A stretch of 64,000 nucleotides of DNA. It comes from Rubellimicrobium mesophilum DSM 19309 (GTDB lineage: Bacteria > Pseudomonadota > Alphaproteobacteria > Rhodobacterales > Rhodobacteraceae). Numbering within the stretch: the stretch's first letter is position 1; each line of letters begins with the position of its first letter. The notes beneath the pieces were generated by a model. It did not search any database. It was given only the letters and a program-made list of their open reading frames with translations, and was not told the origin of the DNA. The stretch is from NCBI RefSeq assembly GCF_000600335.2, contig NZ_KK088554.1, positions 28,192-92,191 of the forward strand, given 5' to 3'. A program made the translations under genes and the position numbers. This document shows, in pieces, positions 28,556 through 37,961 of the stretch.

Positions 28556-28737
28556 TTTGCTCTCCAGAACAGCTAGTCCGAGACGTCCCGAAAACTGTAT
28601 GAAACGAGTCGGCAAACCGACAAGAGAAAATGCGGGCCCTGAAGGCCACAGGTCGCGACGGCTCCGCGATCATTGCGAGTGGCCGCGCAAGGAGGCTTAC
28701 TCAAGGCGTGCTTCCTCGTATCGGACAGGAGAACTCC

Positions 28738-30534
28738 GTGAAGGACGGCCATTCCGAATTCGGCGAGCGCCTGTCGGCGCTGCGCCGTCATATCGAGCAG
28801 CTCGGGCTCGACGGCGTCATAGTACCGCGTTTCGACGAACATCAGGGAGAATACTGCGCCCCCCACGACGAGCGGCTGGCGTTCCTGACCGGCTTCACGG
28901 GCTCGGCGGGGCTGGCGCTCGTGCTGCGCGACGGCGGCCTCATTTTCGTGGACGGGCGTTACCAGGTGCAGGTGCGCCGGCAGGTGGATCTGGGCTCATA
29001 CCGGATCGAGCATTACGACGACTCGCCCGTGGATCAGTGGCTCGAGCGCCATGGTGCTCCCGGGCTTCGGATCGGCTGCAATCCGATGCTGGTTCCCGCC
29101 CGGATGTTCGACCGCCTGCGCGAGGCTCTCGCGCGACGGGGCGGCGAATTGGTCGCCCTGGACGTCGACCCGGTCGACGCCATCTGGCCGGACCAGCCCG
29201 AGCGTCCCCTTGCCCGAATCGAGCCGTTCCCGATGTCCTTCTCTGGCGAGACGTCAGCAAGCAAGCGCCAACGAATAGCGGCCGCCATCGCCGCGGCGGG
29301 GGCGGATCTCCTGGCCGAGACACAGCCCGACAACATCGCCTGGCTGCTCAACGTGCGGGGCGGAGACGTGGCGTTCAACCCGTTTCCGCAGTCCTTCCTC
29401 CTTCTCGGCGCTGATGCCGGAGTCGAGTGGTTCGTCGACGAACGGAAGCTGCCGAACGACCGCTCGGCCTATGAGCTCGACGGCGCGGTCCTGCGCCCGC
29501 CCGAAGCCCTGCTGCCTCGCCTCGGCGAGCGTGCGGCGGGAGCCAGGGTGCTGCTCGACCCGGACCTGACCTCGGCCGCTGTGGGGCTGGAGGTCACAAG
29601 AGGGCAAGGAGCCGTGCTGCACAGCGCCAGCCCGATCACGCTCGCCAAGGCGGTCAAGAACCCGGTGGAGCTGAACGGATTCCGAACCGCCCACCTAGAG
29701 GACGGGGTGGCCTGGGTGGAGTTCCTGGCCTGGATCGACGCACATGCCGGCCCGCGTGCGGCGGCGGGCAACCCTGTAACGGAGCTGGAGGCCGAGGCCT
29801 GGATGATCGAGGCGAGGCGCCGGCGTCCAGGATTCGTCTATCCCAGCTTCCGCTCGATCTCCGCAGCATCGGCCAATGCCGCCATGTGCCATTACGCGGC
29901 CAGCGAGGAAACGGACGCGCCCATTGGCGAAGGGGTCTATCTGCTCGACTCGGGCGGCCAGTATCTAAGCGCGACCACCGATGCCACGCGCACCCGCGCC
30001 TTCGGCGAGGTCGGGCCAGAGGTCCGGCGTGCCTACACTGCGGTCCTCCGAGGCTTTGTCGCCCTGATGACGCTGAGGTTCCCGGTTGGCACCATGGGCC
30101 ACCAGATCGATGCCTTTGCGCGTCGCCCGCTGTGGGACCTCGGCCTCGATTTCGACCACGGGACAGGCCATGGCGTCGGCCACTTCCTGTCGGTGCACGA
30201 GCAGCCGCACCGCATCGAGAAGATCGCCAACAACCATCGGATGGAAGCAGGGCTCGTGATGACGGTGGAGCCCGGCTACTACGAGGCTGGTGGCTTCGGG
30301 ATGCGGGTCGAGAACCAGGTCGAGGTCGTGGCCGACGGGGAGGGCTTTCTGCGGTTCGGCAGCCTGACCTTGGTGCCGATCGATCTGTCCCTTGCCGATA
30401 GGGAGTCGCTCACTGAGGCCGAGGTTGCGTTCCTTGACGGCTATCACGCCCGCGTCCGGCAGGCGCTGGCAGACAGGGTGTCCGAGGAGGCGCGCAGCTA
30501 TCTCATCCGTGCGACGGAGCCGCTGGGTCGGTAA
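28738..30534 (+). CDS. Xaa-Pro aminopeptidase (M24B, PepP-like long form)
   Basis: 598 residues from GTG 28738, chosen because GGAGA lies 6-10 bases upstream. Two creatinase-like N-terminal domains precede the M24 pita-bread catalytic domain. Metal ligands are visible in LLDSGGQY with TTDATRTR (two Asp), GTGHGVGHFLSVHEQP (His), VEPGYYEAGGFGMRVENQ (two Glu). It ends with the C-terminal extension typical of the ~600-residue class. It removes an N-terminal residue preceding proline or hydroxyproline, acting on peptides imported by the divergent operon; that link is by location. Confidence 0.93.
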   Translation: MKDGHSEFGERLSALRRHIEQLGLDGVIVPRFDEHQGEYCAPHDERLAFLTGFTGSAGLALVLRDGGLIFVDGRYQVQVRRQVDLGSYRIEHYDDSPVDQWLERHGAPGLRIGCNPMLVPARMFDRLREALARRGGELVALDVDPVDAIWPDQPERPLARIEPFPMSFSGETSASKRQRIAAAIAAAGADLLAETQPDNIAWLLNVRGGDVAFNPFPQSFLLLGADAGVEWFVDERKLPNDRSAYELDGAVLRPPEALLPRLGERAAGARVLLDPDLTSAAVGLEVTRGQGAVLHSASPITLAKAVKNPVELNGFRTAHLEDGVAWVEFLAWIDAHAGPRAAAGNPVTELEAEAWMIEARRRRPGFVYPSFRSISAASANAAMCHYAASEETDAPIGEGVYLLDSGGQYLSATTDATRTRAFGEVGPEVRRAYTAVLRGFVALMTLRFPVGTMGHQIDAFARRPLWDLGLDFDHGTGHGVGHFLSVHEQPHRIEKIANNHRMEAGLVMTVEPGYYEAGGFGMRVENQVEVVADGEGFLRFGSLTLVPIDLSLADRESLTEAEVAFLDGYHARVRQALADRVSEEARSYLIRATEPLGR

Positions 30535-30649
30535 GTGCCTGCCGTTGCCCCCCGGGGCTGCCGGGGTCCCATCTGGTGTCCAGGCCCGGAATGTTCCAAG
30601 GATGGCACGTTCGTCGGGCACTGGAACCTGCCTTTCTCGGAACGGATTG
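30535..30649. other. Intergenic gap between two peptidase genes
   Basis: 115 bases with a GC-rich CCCCCCGGGGCTGCCGGGG segment (30546-30564) that could fold, but there is no T-run. The following gene has only a weak ribosome-binding site. Confidence 0.3.
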
Positions 30650-31970
30650 ATGCCCATCGCAGAATACACCATCCCCGGGATGCACATCCGGGACCATGTC
30701 GTGACGGTGCCCCTCGACTGGTTCGGGGCCACCGATGGGCCGACATTACAGGTCTTCGCGCGCGAGGTCGTTGATCCGGTCCGCCGGAACGAGTCGCTGC
30801 CGCTTCTGGCCTTCCTCCAGGGCGGCCCGGGCGGCAGGTCGCCGCGCCCGTCCCCGAGCCAGCCCCTGGTTGACCGAGGCCCTGAAGACCCATCGCGTGA
30901 TCCTGGTGGACCAGCGCGGCACCGGCCGCAGCCACCCCGTGGAGGCCGCGACGATGGCCCGCTTTGCGAACGGCAGGGATTCGGCCGACTACCTCCTCCG
31001 CTTCCGCGCGGATTCCATCGTGCGGGACTGCGAGCATATCCGGACGTCGCTCTATGACGGCGTCCGATGGGAGACACTGGGCCAGAGCTACGGCGGCTTC
31101 CTCACCATGACCTACCTGTCGCAGGCGCCGGAAGGTCTGGCCGCCTGCTACGTCGCCGGCGGCCTGCCGAGCCTTCGTCCCTCCGCGGACGAGGTCTACC
31201 GGCGCACCTATCCCCGAGTTGCCGCGAAGACGGCGCGCTACTATGCGCGCTTCCCAGGGGACGTTGCCCAGGTGGGCCGGATCGCGGACCTCCTCGGCGC
31301 CGAGGACGTCCACCTCCCGGATGGTGACCGCCTATCCGTCCGCCGGCTCCAGACCCTCGGGCTGGACTTCGGGATGGGCCCGGGGTTCGAGAACGTCCAC
31401 TGGCTAGTCGACGAGGCCTCCCCCGAGGACGGGCGCCTATCGGACCACTTCCTGTCGGCGGTTGGCGTGGCGACCTCGTTCGACGGCAACCCGCTGTTCG
31501 CGACCTTGCAGGAGAGCATCTACGGCCACGGCGCCGGCGCGACGGACTGGGCGGCCGAGCGAATCCGCCGCGAGTTCCCGGAGTTCGCTCCGGAGCGCCG
31601 GCCCCTCATGTTCACCGGCGAGATGATGTTCCCCTGGATGTTCGAGGAGATCAGGTCGCTGCAGCCGTTCCGGGACGCCGCCGAAGCGCTGGCCCGGTGC
31701 GACGCCTACAGCCCGCTCTATGACCTCGACCGCTTGGCGTCGAACGAGGTGCCGGTCTCGGCGGTGGTGTACTTCGACGACATGTACGTCGACGCCGGCC
31801 TCTCGCTCGACACCGCCCGTCACGTCGGCAATCTTCGTCCCTGGGTCACCAATGAATACGAGCACGACGGCATCCGCGATTCGGCCCGCGTATTCCAGCG
31901 GCTCCGAACCCTGGTGTCAGACGATGGCGGTCCACTTTCGACGGGGAGCACAGGCTCGGGGCCGACGTAA
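30650..31970 (+). CDS. Prolyl aminopeptidase (alpha/beta-hydrolase, S33), one frameshift
   Basis: The start MPIAEYTIPGMHIRDHVVTV leads into the oxyanion motif LPLLAFLQGGPGG. After a one-base excess in the CCCC at 30862-30865 the next frame continues: LTEALKTHRVILVDQRGTGR, LGQSYGGFLTMTYLSQAPEG (nucleophile Ser), and the C-terminal FDDMYVDAGLSLDTARHVGN with NEYEHDGIRDSARVF (catalytic His). The DQRGTGRS motif and the helical cap are typical of proline iminopeptidases of about 430 residues. It releases N-terminal proline from peptides, the final step after the Xaa-Pro aminopeptidase. The frameshift is the only lesion I see. Confidence 0.82.
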
Positions 31971-32109
31971 CCGGCTTGCGGCCCTGTCGCGCGTGCAGGG
32001 TCTCCTATCTCGGGGTCGCTACGCCGGCCCCCCGCAATAGCGACCAAACCGATGGAAAACGGCCGTCTTGACCCACCCGATGAGAGAACCTCAATGGGGG
32101 TGGACCACA

Positions 32110-32997
32110 TCAGGTCGCGACAAGGCCCATAAAGTGACTCCATATAGACGTACAGATTTCGCCCCCTTGTCCAGCAAGTCGAACAGCCGTGACCGATAGC
32201 TCACACCCTGGCAGTTGGTCCGATAGGTCGGCAACACGTCCCTCCGCAACCGCGGCTCGGGCCAGTGAGGCCGGAACCCAAGCGATGCCGATCCCCTCGA
32301 TCGCGAGCTCTAGGGCCGCCAGAGTCAAGGCGGTTTCCACGCGGGGCACATAGCGAGGTCCTTCCTCCAGACGAGGCAGGACATGTCGCTGCATGACCTG
32401 ACCAAAGAAGACATCCGCCGGATAGGCTACGACGCCCACCTCGTCGGAAGCGGCTGCCGGCGTGTTCATGCCCAGCACGGGGATGAGGCGGTCACGGCCG
32501 ATCTCGACGGCCTCGATGAAGTCGGCCTGGATCGGGTGCTCCTCGCCCGGCACTCGGTAGGCGAGCGCGATGTCCGCCTGCCCTGACAGGAGCAGGCCGA
32601 AGCACTCGTCGAGATTCGCCGAACGCAGGCGCACATAGGCCTGGGGATGACGCTGCTGGATGCTCTGGATCAGGCTGGGCGTCAGGGCGGCGGTGAGCGC
32701 ATGCTGACTCGCCAGCACCAACCGATTGCTGGATAGGCGCGCACCCCTTTGCAGGTCATCGCGAAGATGGCGCAAGGCCCCGGCCAGCTCCACCATCCGG
32801 TCCCGGTAGTCTGCAGCCACCGGGTGCAGCTGGACAGGCTTGCGGGAGCGGTCGAACAGCTCCACCCCCACATAATTCTCAATGAGTTGGATCCGCCGCG
32901 AGAAGGCCGAGGGGCTGAGATGCCTCCGTTCGGCGGCCTCGGCGAGGGAGCCCGTTTCGGCAACCGCCAAGATATCCTCAAGCCATTCGAGCCGCAT
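32110..32997 (-). CDS. LysR-type regulator, probable regulator of the sulfonate locus
   Basis: 295 residues. The N-terminal winged helix is intact: MRLEWLEDILAVAETGSLAE, AAERRHLSPSAFSRRIQLIE, NYVGVELFDRSRKPVQL. The effector domain is complete. It is divergent from cuyA, the usual LysR layout, and an interrupted palindrome lies in the 108-bp spacer. It probably activates the sulfonate operon in response to a substrate or intermediate (inference). Confidence 0.9.
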   Translation of the reverse strand: MRLEWLEDILAVAETGSLAEAAERRHLSPSAFSRRIQLIENYVGVELFDRSRKPVQLHPVAADYRDRMVELAGALRHLRDDLQRGARLSSNRLVLASQHALTAALTPSLIQSIQQRHPQAYVRLRSANLDECFGLLLSGQADIALAYRVPGEEHPIQADFIEAVEIGRDRLIPVLGMNTPAAASDEVGVVAYPADVFFGQVMQRHVLPRLEEGPRYVPRVETALTLAALELAIEGIGIAWVPASLARAAVAEGRVADLSDQLPGCELSVTAVRLAGQGGEICTSIWSHFMGLVAT

Positions 32998-33013
32998 GAT
33001 CGTCCATTAAGTT

Positions 33014-33035
33014 GCAGATTCGGCAATTTATCTGC
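33014..33035. promoter_or_regulatory. Interrupted palindrome in the lysR-cuyA spacer
   Basis: GCAGAT (33014-33019), ten bases, then ATCTGC (33030-33035): a perfect 6-bp dyad with an AT-rich centre, in the size range of LysR operators (T-N11-A type). It lies between the divergent starts at 32997 and 33106. Confidence 0.5.
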
Positions 33036-33105
33036 TGATCTTCGCGTTTGTAGCAAGCGCTGCCGGGCAGTAAGGTCCAAAGATGCAAGGTAGAAGGAGC
33101 CAAGC

Positions 33106-34128
33106 ATGCACCTGGCCCGCTTTCCGCGCGTGTCGCTCGCGCATCTTCCTACCCCGCTCGAGCGGCTCGACCGGCTCAGCCGCGAGCTGGGCGGCCCCGA
33201 GATCTGGATCAAGCGCGACGACTGCACGGGCCTGTCCACGGGGGGCAACAAGACCCGCAAGCTGGAGTTCCTGATGGCCGAGGCGCAGGCTCAGGGCGCC
33301 GACCTGGTGATGACGCAGGGCGCCACCCAGTCGAACCACGCGCGCCAGACGGCGGCCGCGGCAGCCCGGCTCGGGATGGCCTGCCATCTCCTCCTCGAGG
33401 ACCGGACCGCGTCGAAGGAGCCGAACTACAAAGGGAACGGCAACGTCCTTCTCGACCTTCTGCACGGCGCTACCATGGAGGAGCGCCCGTCCGGCCTCGA
33501 CATGAACGCCGAGCTGGAGGCGGTTGCGGCCGCCGAGCGGGCCAAGGGCCGCAAGGTCTACGCCATCCCCGGTGGCGGGTCGAACCCGACGGGGGCCCTC
33601 GGCTACGTGAACTGCGCCTTCGAGCTCGTCTCGCAGGCGAATGACCGGGGACTCGTCATCGACCGGCTGGTGACGGCCACAGGGAGTGCTGGGACCCATG
33701 CCGGCCTCGTCGTGGGCCTCAAGGCGCTGAACGCGGGCATCCCTTGCCTGGGGTTCGGGGTCCGCGCGCCCAAGCAGAAGCAGGAGGAGATGGTCTTTGG
33801 CCTCGCCCAGCGGACCGCCGAGAAGCTGGGCTGCCCGGGCGTGGTCGTGCGCGAGGATGTGGTGGCGGACTCGGACTATGTTGGCCCGGGCTATGGCATC
33901 CCGCGCGAGGACACGATCGAGGCCATCCGCATGTTCGCGGAGCTCGAGGGCATCCTCCTTGACCCCGTCTATTCCGGGAAAGGCGCGGCCGGGCTCATCG
34001 ACTACTGCCGCAAGGGCCGCTTCGCCAAGGGCGAGCGGATCGTCTTCCTGCACACCGGCGGGGCGGCCGCGCTCTTCGGCTATGACGCCGCCCTGCGCCG
34101 GACGCCCGAGACCCTGGCAGCCGAGTAG
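33106..34128 (+). CDS. cuyA: L-cysteate sulfo-lyase (CuyA; D-cysteine desulfhydrase family)
   Basis: 340 residues, fold-type II PLP enzyme of the ACC deaminase/D-cysteine desulfhydrase group. The PLP lysine is in [13 protein letters not shown] (Lys49), and [20 protein letters not shown] and [15 protein letters not shown] are the cofactor-binding loops. CuyA enzymes cleave L-cysteate to pyruvate, sulfite and ammonium. The close relative D-cysteine desulfhydrase has the same motifs, so sequence alone does not decide. The operon contains a Tau-like importer, a HisD-like dehydrogenase and a PSE-family exporter homologue, which favours CuyA. AGAAGGAG precedes the ATG. Confidence 0.8.
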   Translation: MHLARFPRVSLAHLPTPLERLDRLSRELGGPEIWIKRDDCTGLSTGGNKTRKLEFLMAEAQAQGADLVMTQGATQSNHARQTAAAAARLGMACHLLLEDRTASKEPNYKGNGNVLLDLLHGATMEERPSGLDMNAELEAVAAAERAKGRKVYAIPGGGSNPTGALGYVNCAFELVSQANDRGLVIDRLVTATGSAGTHAGLVVGLKALNAGIPCLGFGVRAPKQKQEEMVFGLAQRTAEKLGCPGVVVREDVVADSDYVGPGYGIPREDTIEAIRMFAELEGILLDPVYSGKGAAGLIDYCRKGRFAKGERIVFLHTGGAAALFGYDAALRRTPETLAAE

Positions 34129-34131
34129 ACC

Positions 34132-35340
34132 ATGGACCGGCCGCGCTTCACCCGCTCCTTCACCCAGCAGCTCCCCATCCCCGAGGAGGCGATCGAGGCG
34201 GCGACCAGGGTCATGCGGTCGGGGCGCCTGCACCGCTACAACGTGGCCCCTGGCGAGGAGTCGGAGGCCTCGGCGCTGGAGCGGGAGTTCGCGGCCTGGC
34301 AGGGCTCGCGCCATTGCCTGGCGGTGGCTTCGGGCGGGCAGGCCATGCAAATCGTGCTGCGCGCCGCCGGCGTGCGGCCGGGCGACCGGGTGCTGACGAA
34401 CGCCTTCACCCTGGCCCCGGTCCCCGGCGCCATCGCCGGCGTGGGTGCCGAGCCCGTGCTGGTCGAGATCAACGAGGACCTCGTCATCGACCTCGACGAC
34501 CTCGCCGCCAAGGCCCGCGCGTCGGGGGCGCGGGTCCTCCTGCTGTCGCTGATGCGCGGGCACCTGCCCGACATGGACCGGCTCATGGCCGTCGCGGCCG
34601 GGATGGGCCTGAAGGTGATCGAGGACTGCGCCCACACGATGGGCGCCTCCTGGGCCGGGCGCCGGTCGGGGAGCTTCGGCCTCGCCGGATGCTTCTCCAC
34701 GCAGACCTACAAGCACATGAACTCGGGCGAGGGCGGCCTCCTCGTCACCGACGACGCGGAGTTGATCGCGCGCGCGACGATCCTGTCGGGCTCCTACATG
34801 CTCTATGCCGGGCATGGCGCCGGTCCGGGGGCCGAGGCGTTCGAGGACGTCCGCCTTGACACGCCCAACCTGTCGGCCCGCATGGACAATCTGCGCGCGG
34901 CGCTCCTCCGGCCGCAGCTCCGGGACATCGACGGCGCCGTCGCGGCCTGGAACGAGCGCCACGACCGCGTGGCCGCCTATCTCGCCGGCCACAACGCCAT
35001 CCGCCTGCCCCGCCGCCCGCGCGACGAGGCCTATGTCGGCTCCTCGATCCAGTTCCTGGTCCCCGGCCTGTCCGAATCGGGCGCCCGGGGCTTCCTGGCG
35101 GACTGCTCGGCGCGGGGGGTCGAGCTGAAGTGGTTCGGCGCGGCGGAGCCCGTGGGCTTCACCTCCGCGCACCGGAGCTGGCGCTATGTGGCCCCCCAGA
35201 GCCTGCCGCGCACCGACCGCATCCTCTCCGGGCTCTTCGACATGCGCCTGCCCCTGACCTTCACGCTGGAGGACTGCGACCTCATCTCCGGCCACATCCT
35301 CGACGCCGCGACGGCGCTCGACCTCGGGGCCGCCGCATGA
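34132..35340 (+). CDS. DegT/DnrJ/EryC1/StrS-family PLP aminotransferase
   Basis: 402 residues starting three bases after the cuyA stop. Motifs of the family: SRHCLAVASGGQAMQIVLRA, VLTNAFTLAPVPGAI, VIEDCAHTMGASWAGR (PLP-binding Asp), and the Schiff-base lysine in STQTYKHMNSGEGGLLV. DegT enzymes usually aminate keto-sugars, which would be odd in a sulfonate operon. It may aminate or deaminate a C3 sulfonate such as sulfopyruvate or a keto form of cysteinolate; this is speculation. It is translationally close to both neighbours. Confidence 0.85.
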   Translation: MDRPRFTRSFTQQLPIPEEAIEAATRVMRSGRLHRYNVAPGEESEASALEREFAAWQGSRHCLAVASGGQAMQIVLRAAGVRPGDRVLTNAFTLAPVPGAIAGVGAEPVLVEINEDLVIDLDDLAAKARASGARVLLLSLMRGHLPDMDRLMAVAAGMGLKVIEDCAHTMGASWAGRRSGSFGLAGCFSTQTYKHMNSGEGGLLVTDDAELIARATILSGSYMLYAGHGAGPGAEAFEDVRLDTPNLSARMDNLRAALLRPQLRDIDGAVAAWNERHDRVAAYLAGHNAIRLPRRPRDEAYVGSSIQFLVPGLSESGARGFLADCSARGVELKWFGAAEPVGFTSAHRSWRYVAPQSLPRTDRILSGLFDMRLPLTFTLEDCDLISGHILDAATALDLGAAA

Positions 35341-36059
35341 CACCCCGCCGTGTCGGCATCCTTGGCGGCATGGGGCCGGAGGCCACAGTCCTCCTGATGT
35401 CCCGGCTCATTGACACTACCCCGGCCGGCGACGACTCGGATCACGTTCCGCTCATCGTCGACCAGAACCCCCAGGTCCCCTCGCGCATCGCCCGGCTGCT
35501 GGAGGGACGGGGCGAGGACCCGGCCCCGGTCCTCGCCGCCATGGCGCAGCGGCTGGAGCTGGCGGGGGCCGAGGCGCTGGCCATGCCCTGCAACACCGCG
35601 CACTACTACGCGCCCGCGATCCGGGCCGCCGTCGGCATCCCGCTGATCGACATGATCGAACTCGCGGCCGACGCGGCCGCCGCGCGGGCCGGAGCCGGGG
35701 AGAGCGTGGGCGTGCTGGCCTCGCCCGCCCTGCGCCGGATCGGCCTCTTCGACGCGGCCCTCGCGCGGCGCGGGCTGGTCGCCGCCTATGCCGAGGACGA
35801 GGGCTCTCTCCTCGCCGCGATCCGCGCGATCAAGGCCAGGCGGGCCGGGGCCGAGGCCCGAGGCGCGCTCGCCGCCGCCTCGGCGGGGCTCCTGGCGCAG
35901 GGCGCCAAGGTCCAGCTCATCGCCTGCACCGAGTTCTCGCTCATCGCCGACGCGGTCCCCGTGGGGGCCGCCGGGATCGACACGCTGGATTGCCTCGTGG
36001 ACGGCATCCTCGACTTCGCCTCTACCCAGACCACCGCCGCCCGGAGGGAAGCCTCCTAG
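35337..36059 (+). CDS. Aspartate/glutamate racemase-family protein, possible cysteate racemase
   Basis: 240 residues, start overlapping the previous stop (ATGA). The two catalytic cysteines of cofactor-independent racemases are present: MPCNTAHYY (Cys85) and LIACTEFSLI (Cys197). The N-terminus MTPRRVGILGGMGPEATVLL is typical of the aspartate racemase branch. Because cysteate is the sulfonate analogue of aspartate, a racemase beside cuyA could supply L-cysteate from D-cysteate (inference). Confidence 0.88.
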   Translation: MTPRRVGILGGMGPEATVLLMSRLIDTTPAGDDSDHVPLIVDQNPQVPSRIARLLEGRGEDPAPVLAAMAQRLELAGAEALAMPCNTAHYYAPAIRAAVGIPLIDMIELAADAAAARAGAGESVGVLASPALRRIGLFDAALARRGLVAAYAEDEGSLLAAIRAIKARRAGAEARGALAAASAGLLAQGAKVQLIACTEFSLIADAVPVGAAGIDTLDCLVDGILDFASTQTTAARREAS

Positions 36060-36112
36060 CGAGGGACGACAAGGGGCCGCCAGAGCCCGCCCATCAACAG
36101 AGGAGACACGAG

Positions 36113-37103
36113 ATGACGACCAGGACCTTCCTGGCCGGCGCGGCCGCTCTTGCGCTTTGCAGCGCCGCCGCCTCGGCCGAGACCGTGGTGATCGGCCAGT
36201 TCGGCAACCCCACCCCCATGCAGGTCGCCCGCGCCGAGGGCGCCTTCGAGGCGGCGACCGGCTGGGACATCGAATGGCGGCAGTTCGCCTCGGGGGCGGA
36301 CGTGATCGCCGCCATGGCCTCCGGCGACGTCAAGATCGCCGAGCTGGGGTCCTCGCCCCTCGCCATCGCAGCGAGCCAAGGCGTCGACCTCCAGCTCTTC
36401 ATGCTGGCGCAGGTCATCGGCAAGGCCGAGAGCCTGGTGGTCCGCGACGACGCTGGCATCGCGTCGCTCGGCGATCTCGCGGGCAAGCGCGTGGCCGTGC
36501 CGGTGGGCTCGACCGCGCACTTCTCGCTGATGGGCGCGCTGGCCCATGCCGGGGTCGCCGAGGGCGACGTCACCATCATGAACATGCCCCCCGACCCACA
36601 GTCATCCGCCGCCCGGCTGGGAGCAGGGCGCCGTCGACGCGGCCTTCATCTGGCAGCCCGTCCAGAGCCAGATCCTGCAGACGGGCACGCTGCTCGTCGG
36701 CGCCGACGAGACCGCCGCCTGGGGCTACCCGACCTTCGACGGCTGGGTCGTGGACCGCGCCTTCGCGGAGGAGAACGCCGAGGCCATGGCGGCCTTCGCC
36801 CGCACCATGGACGCGGCGAACGCGGCCTACCTCGCCGACCCGGCCGCCTGGACCGCCGACAGCCCGCAGGTGGCGACCATCGCCGAGCAGACCGGGGCCG
36901 ATCCCGCGCAGGTGCCGGGCATCCTCGCGGGTTTCTCCTTCATCCCGCTGTCCGAGCAGTTGGGCGAGACCTGGCTCGGCTTGGCGCCCGCGACGATGAA
37001 GATGACGGCCGACTTCCTGGTGACGGCCGGACGCATCGACGCCGCGGCCGACGACTACTCGGGCTTCGTCAACACCTCCATCGGCACGGCGGCCAGCCAG
37101 TAG
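36113..37103 (+). CDS. Taurine/sulfonate-type ABC transporter binding protein (TauA-like), one frameshift
   Basis: ATG 36113 with AGAGGAG upstream. The signal peptide is MTTRTFLAGAAALALCSAAA with cleavage after ASA. The mature domain reads VVIGQFGNPTPMQVARAEG, GADVIAAMASGDVKIAELGS, GKRVAVPVGSTAHFSLMGAL. Near 36590-36630 the frame shifts; the following frame continues WEQGAVDAAFIWQPVQSQIL, GYPTFDGWVVDRAFAEENAE and ends DDYSGFVNTSIGTAASQ. The restored length of about 330 fits TauA. It delivers an alkanesulfonate to the TauBC-like transporter. Confidence 0.82.
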
Positions 37104-37172
37104 CGCGGCGGCCAGGGGGCCGGGAGGAGCCCGGGCCTCGGCCTCCAAGGGATCACATCGGGGAGGCAATCC

Positions 37173-37961
37173 ATGGGCCTGAACATCGCCGACGTGTCAG
37201 TGGTCTATCCGGCGGCGGACGGGCGTCCGCCCGTCGAGGCGCTCCGCCGGATCGACCTGTCGGTGGAGCGGGACGATTTCGTCGTGGCGCTCGGGGCGTC
37301 CGGCTGCGGGAAGTCCACGCTCCTGAACCTTATCGCGGGCTTCCTGTCCCCGACCTCGGGGAGCATCATGCTGGACGGCCGCCCGGTCGACGGGCCCGGC
37401 GCCGACCGCTCCGTCGTGTTCCAGAAGCACGCGCTCATGCCGTGGCTCGACGTGATCGACAACGTCGCCTTCGGCCTGATGCTGCGCGGCCTCCCCGAGG
37501 CCGAGCGCCACGCCACGGCGGGCCGCTTCATCGACCTCCTGGGACTGGGGGAGTTCCGCAGGTCCAAGGTCTACAAGCTTTCGGGCGGGATGCAGCAACG
37601 CGTCGGCATCGCCCGCGCGCTCACTTGCGATCCGCGCCTCCTCCTGATGGACGAGCCCCTCGGCGCGCTAGACGCGCTCACACGCGAGAAGGCGCAGGAA
37701 CTGATCCTGCGGATCTGGCACGAGACCGGCAAAGCCGTGTTCTTCATCACTCACTCGGTCGAGGAGGCACTCTTCATGGGGACGCGCCTCATCGTCATGT
37801 CGCCCCGGCCGGGGCGCATCGCGCACCGCTTCGACCTTCCCTTCTCGCGGCAGTTCCTGGCGGGGGCGCCCGCACGGGAGGTCAAGGCCTCGCCCGAGTT
37901 CATCCGGCTTCGCGAGGAAGTTCTTCGCATCATCTTCGCCGACGAGGAGGCCGCGGCATGA
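37173..37961 (+). CDS. Taurine/sulfonate-type ABC transporter ATPase (TauB/SsuB-like)
   Basis: 262 residues: Walker A GASGCGKSTLL, Q-loop VVFQKHALMPWL, signature KLSGGMQQRVGIARAL, Walker B LLLMDEPLGALD, switch FFITHSVEEA. The family is the nitrate/sulfonate/taurine ATPase group. Its stop overlaps the permease start by four bases. Confidence 0.93.
   Translation: MGLNIADVSVVYPAADGRPPVEALRRIDLSVERDDFVVALGASGCGKSTLLNLIAGFLSPTSGSIMLDGRPVDGPGADRSVVFQKHALMPWLDVIDNVAFGLMLRGLPEAERHATAGRFIDLLGLGEFRRSKVYKLSGGMQQRVGIARALTCDPRLLLMDEPLGALDALTREKAQELILRIWHETGKAVFFITHSVEEALFMGTRLIVMSPRPGRIAHRFDLPFSRQFLAGAPAREVKASPEFIRLREEVLRIIFADEEAAA

Noticed and set aside
33028-35343. 771-codon open frame antisense to cuyA and the aminotransferase gene
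   Set aside because: Shadow frame; the plus-strand genes have clear catalytic motifs and ribosome-binding sites.
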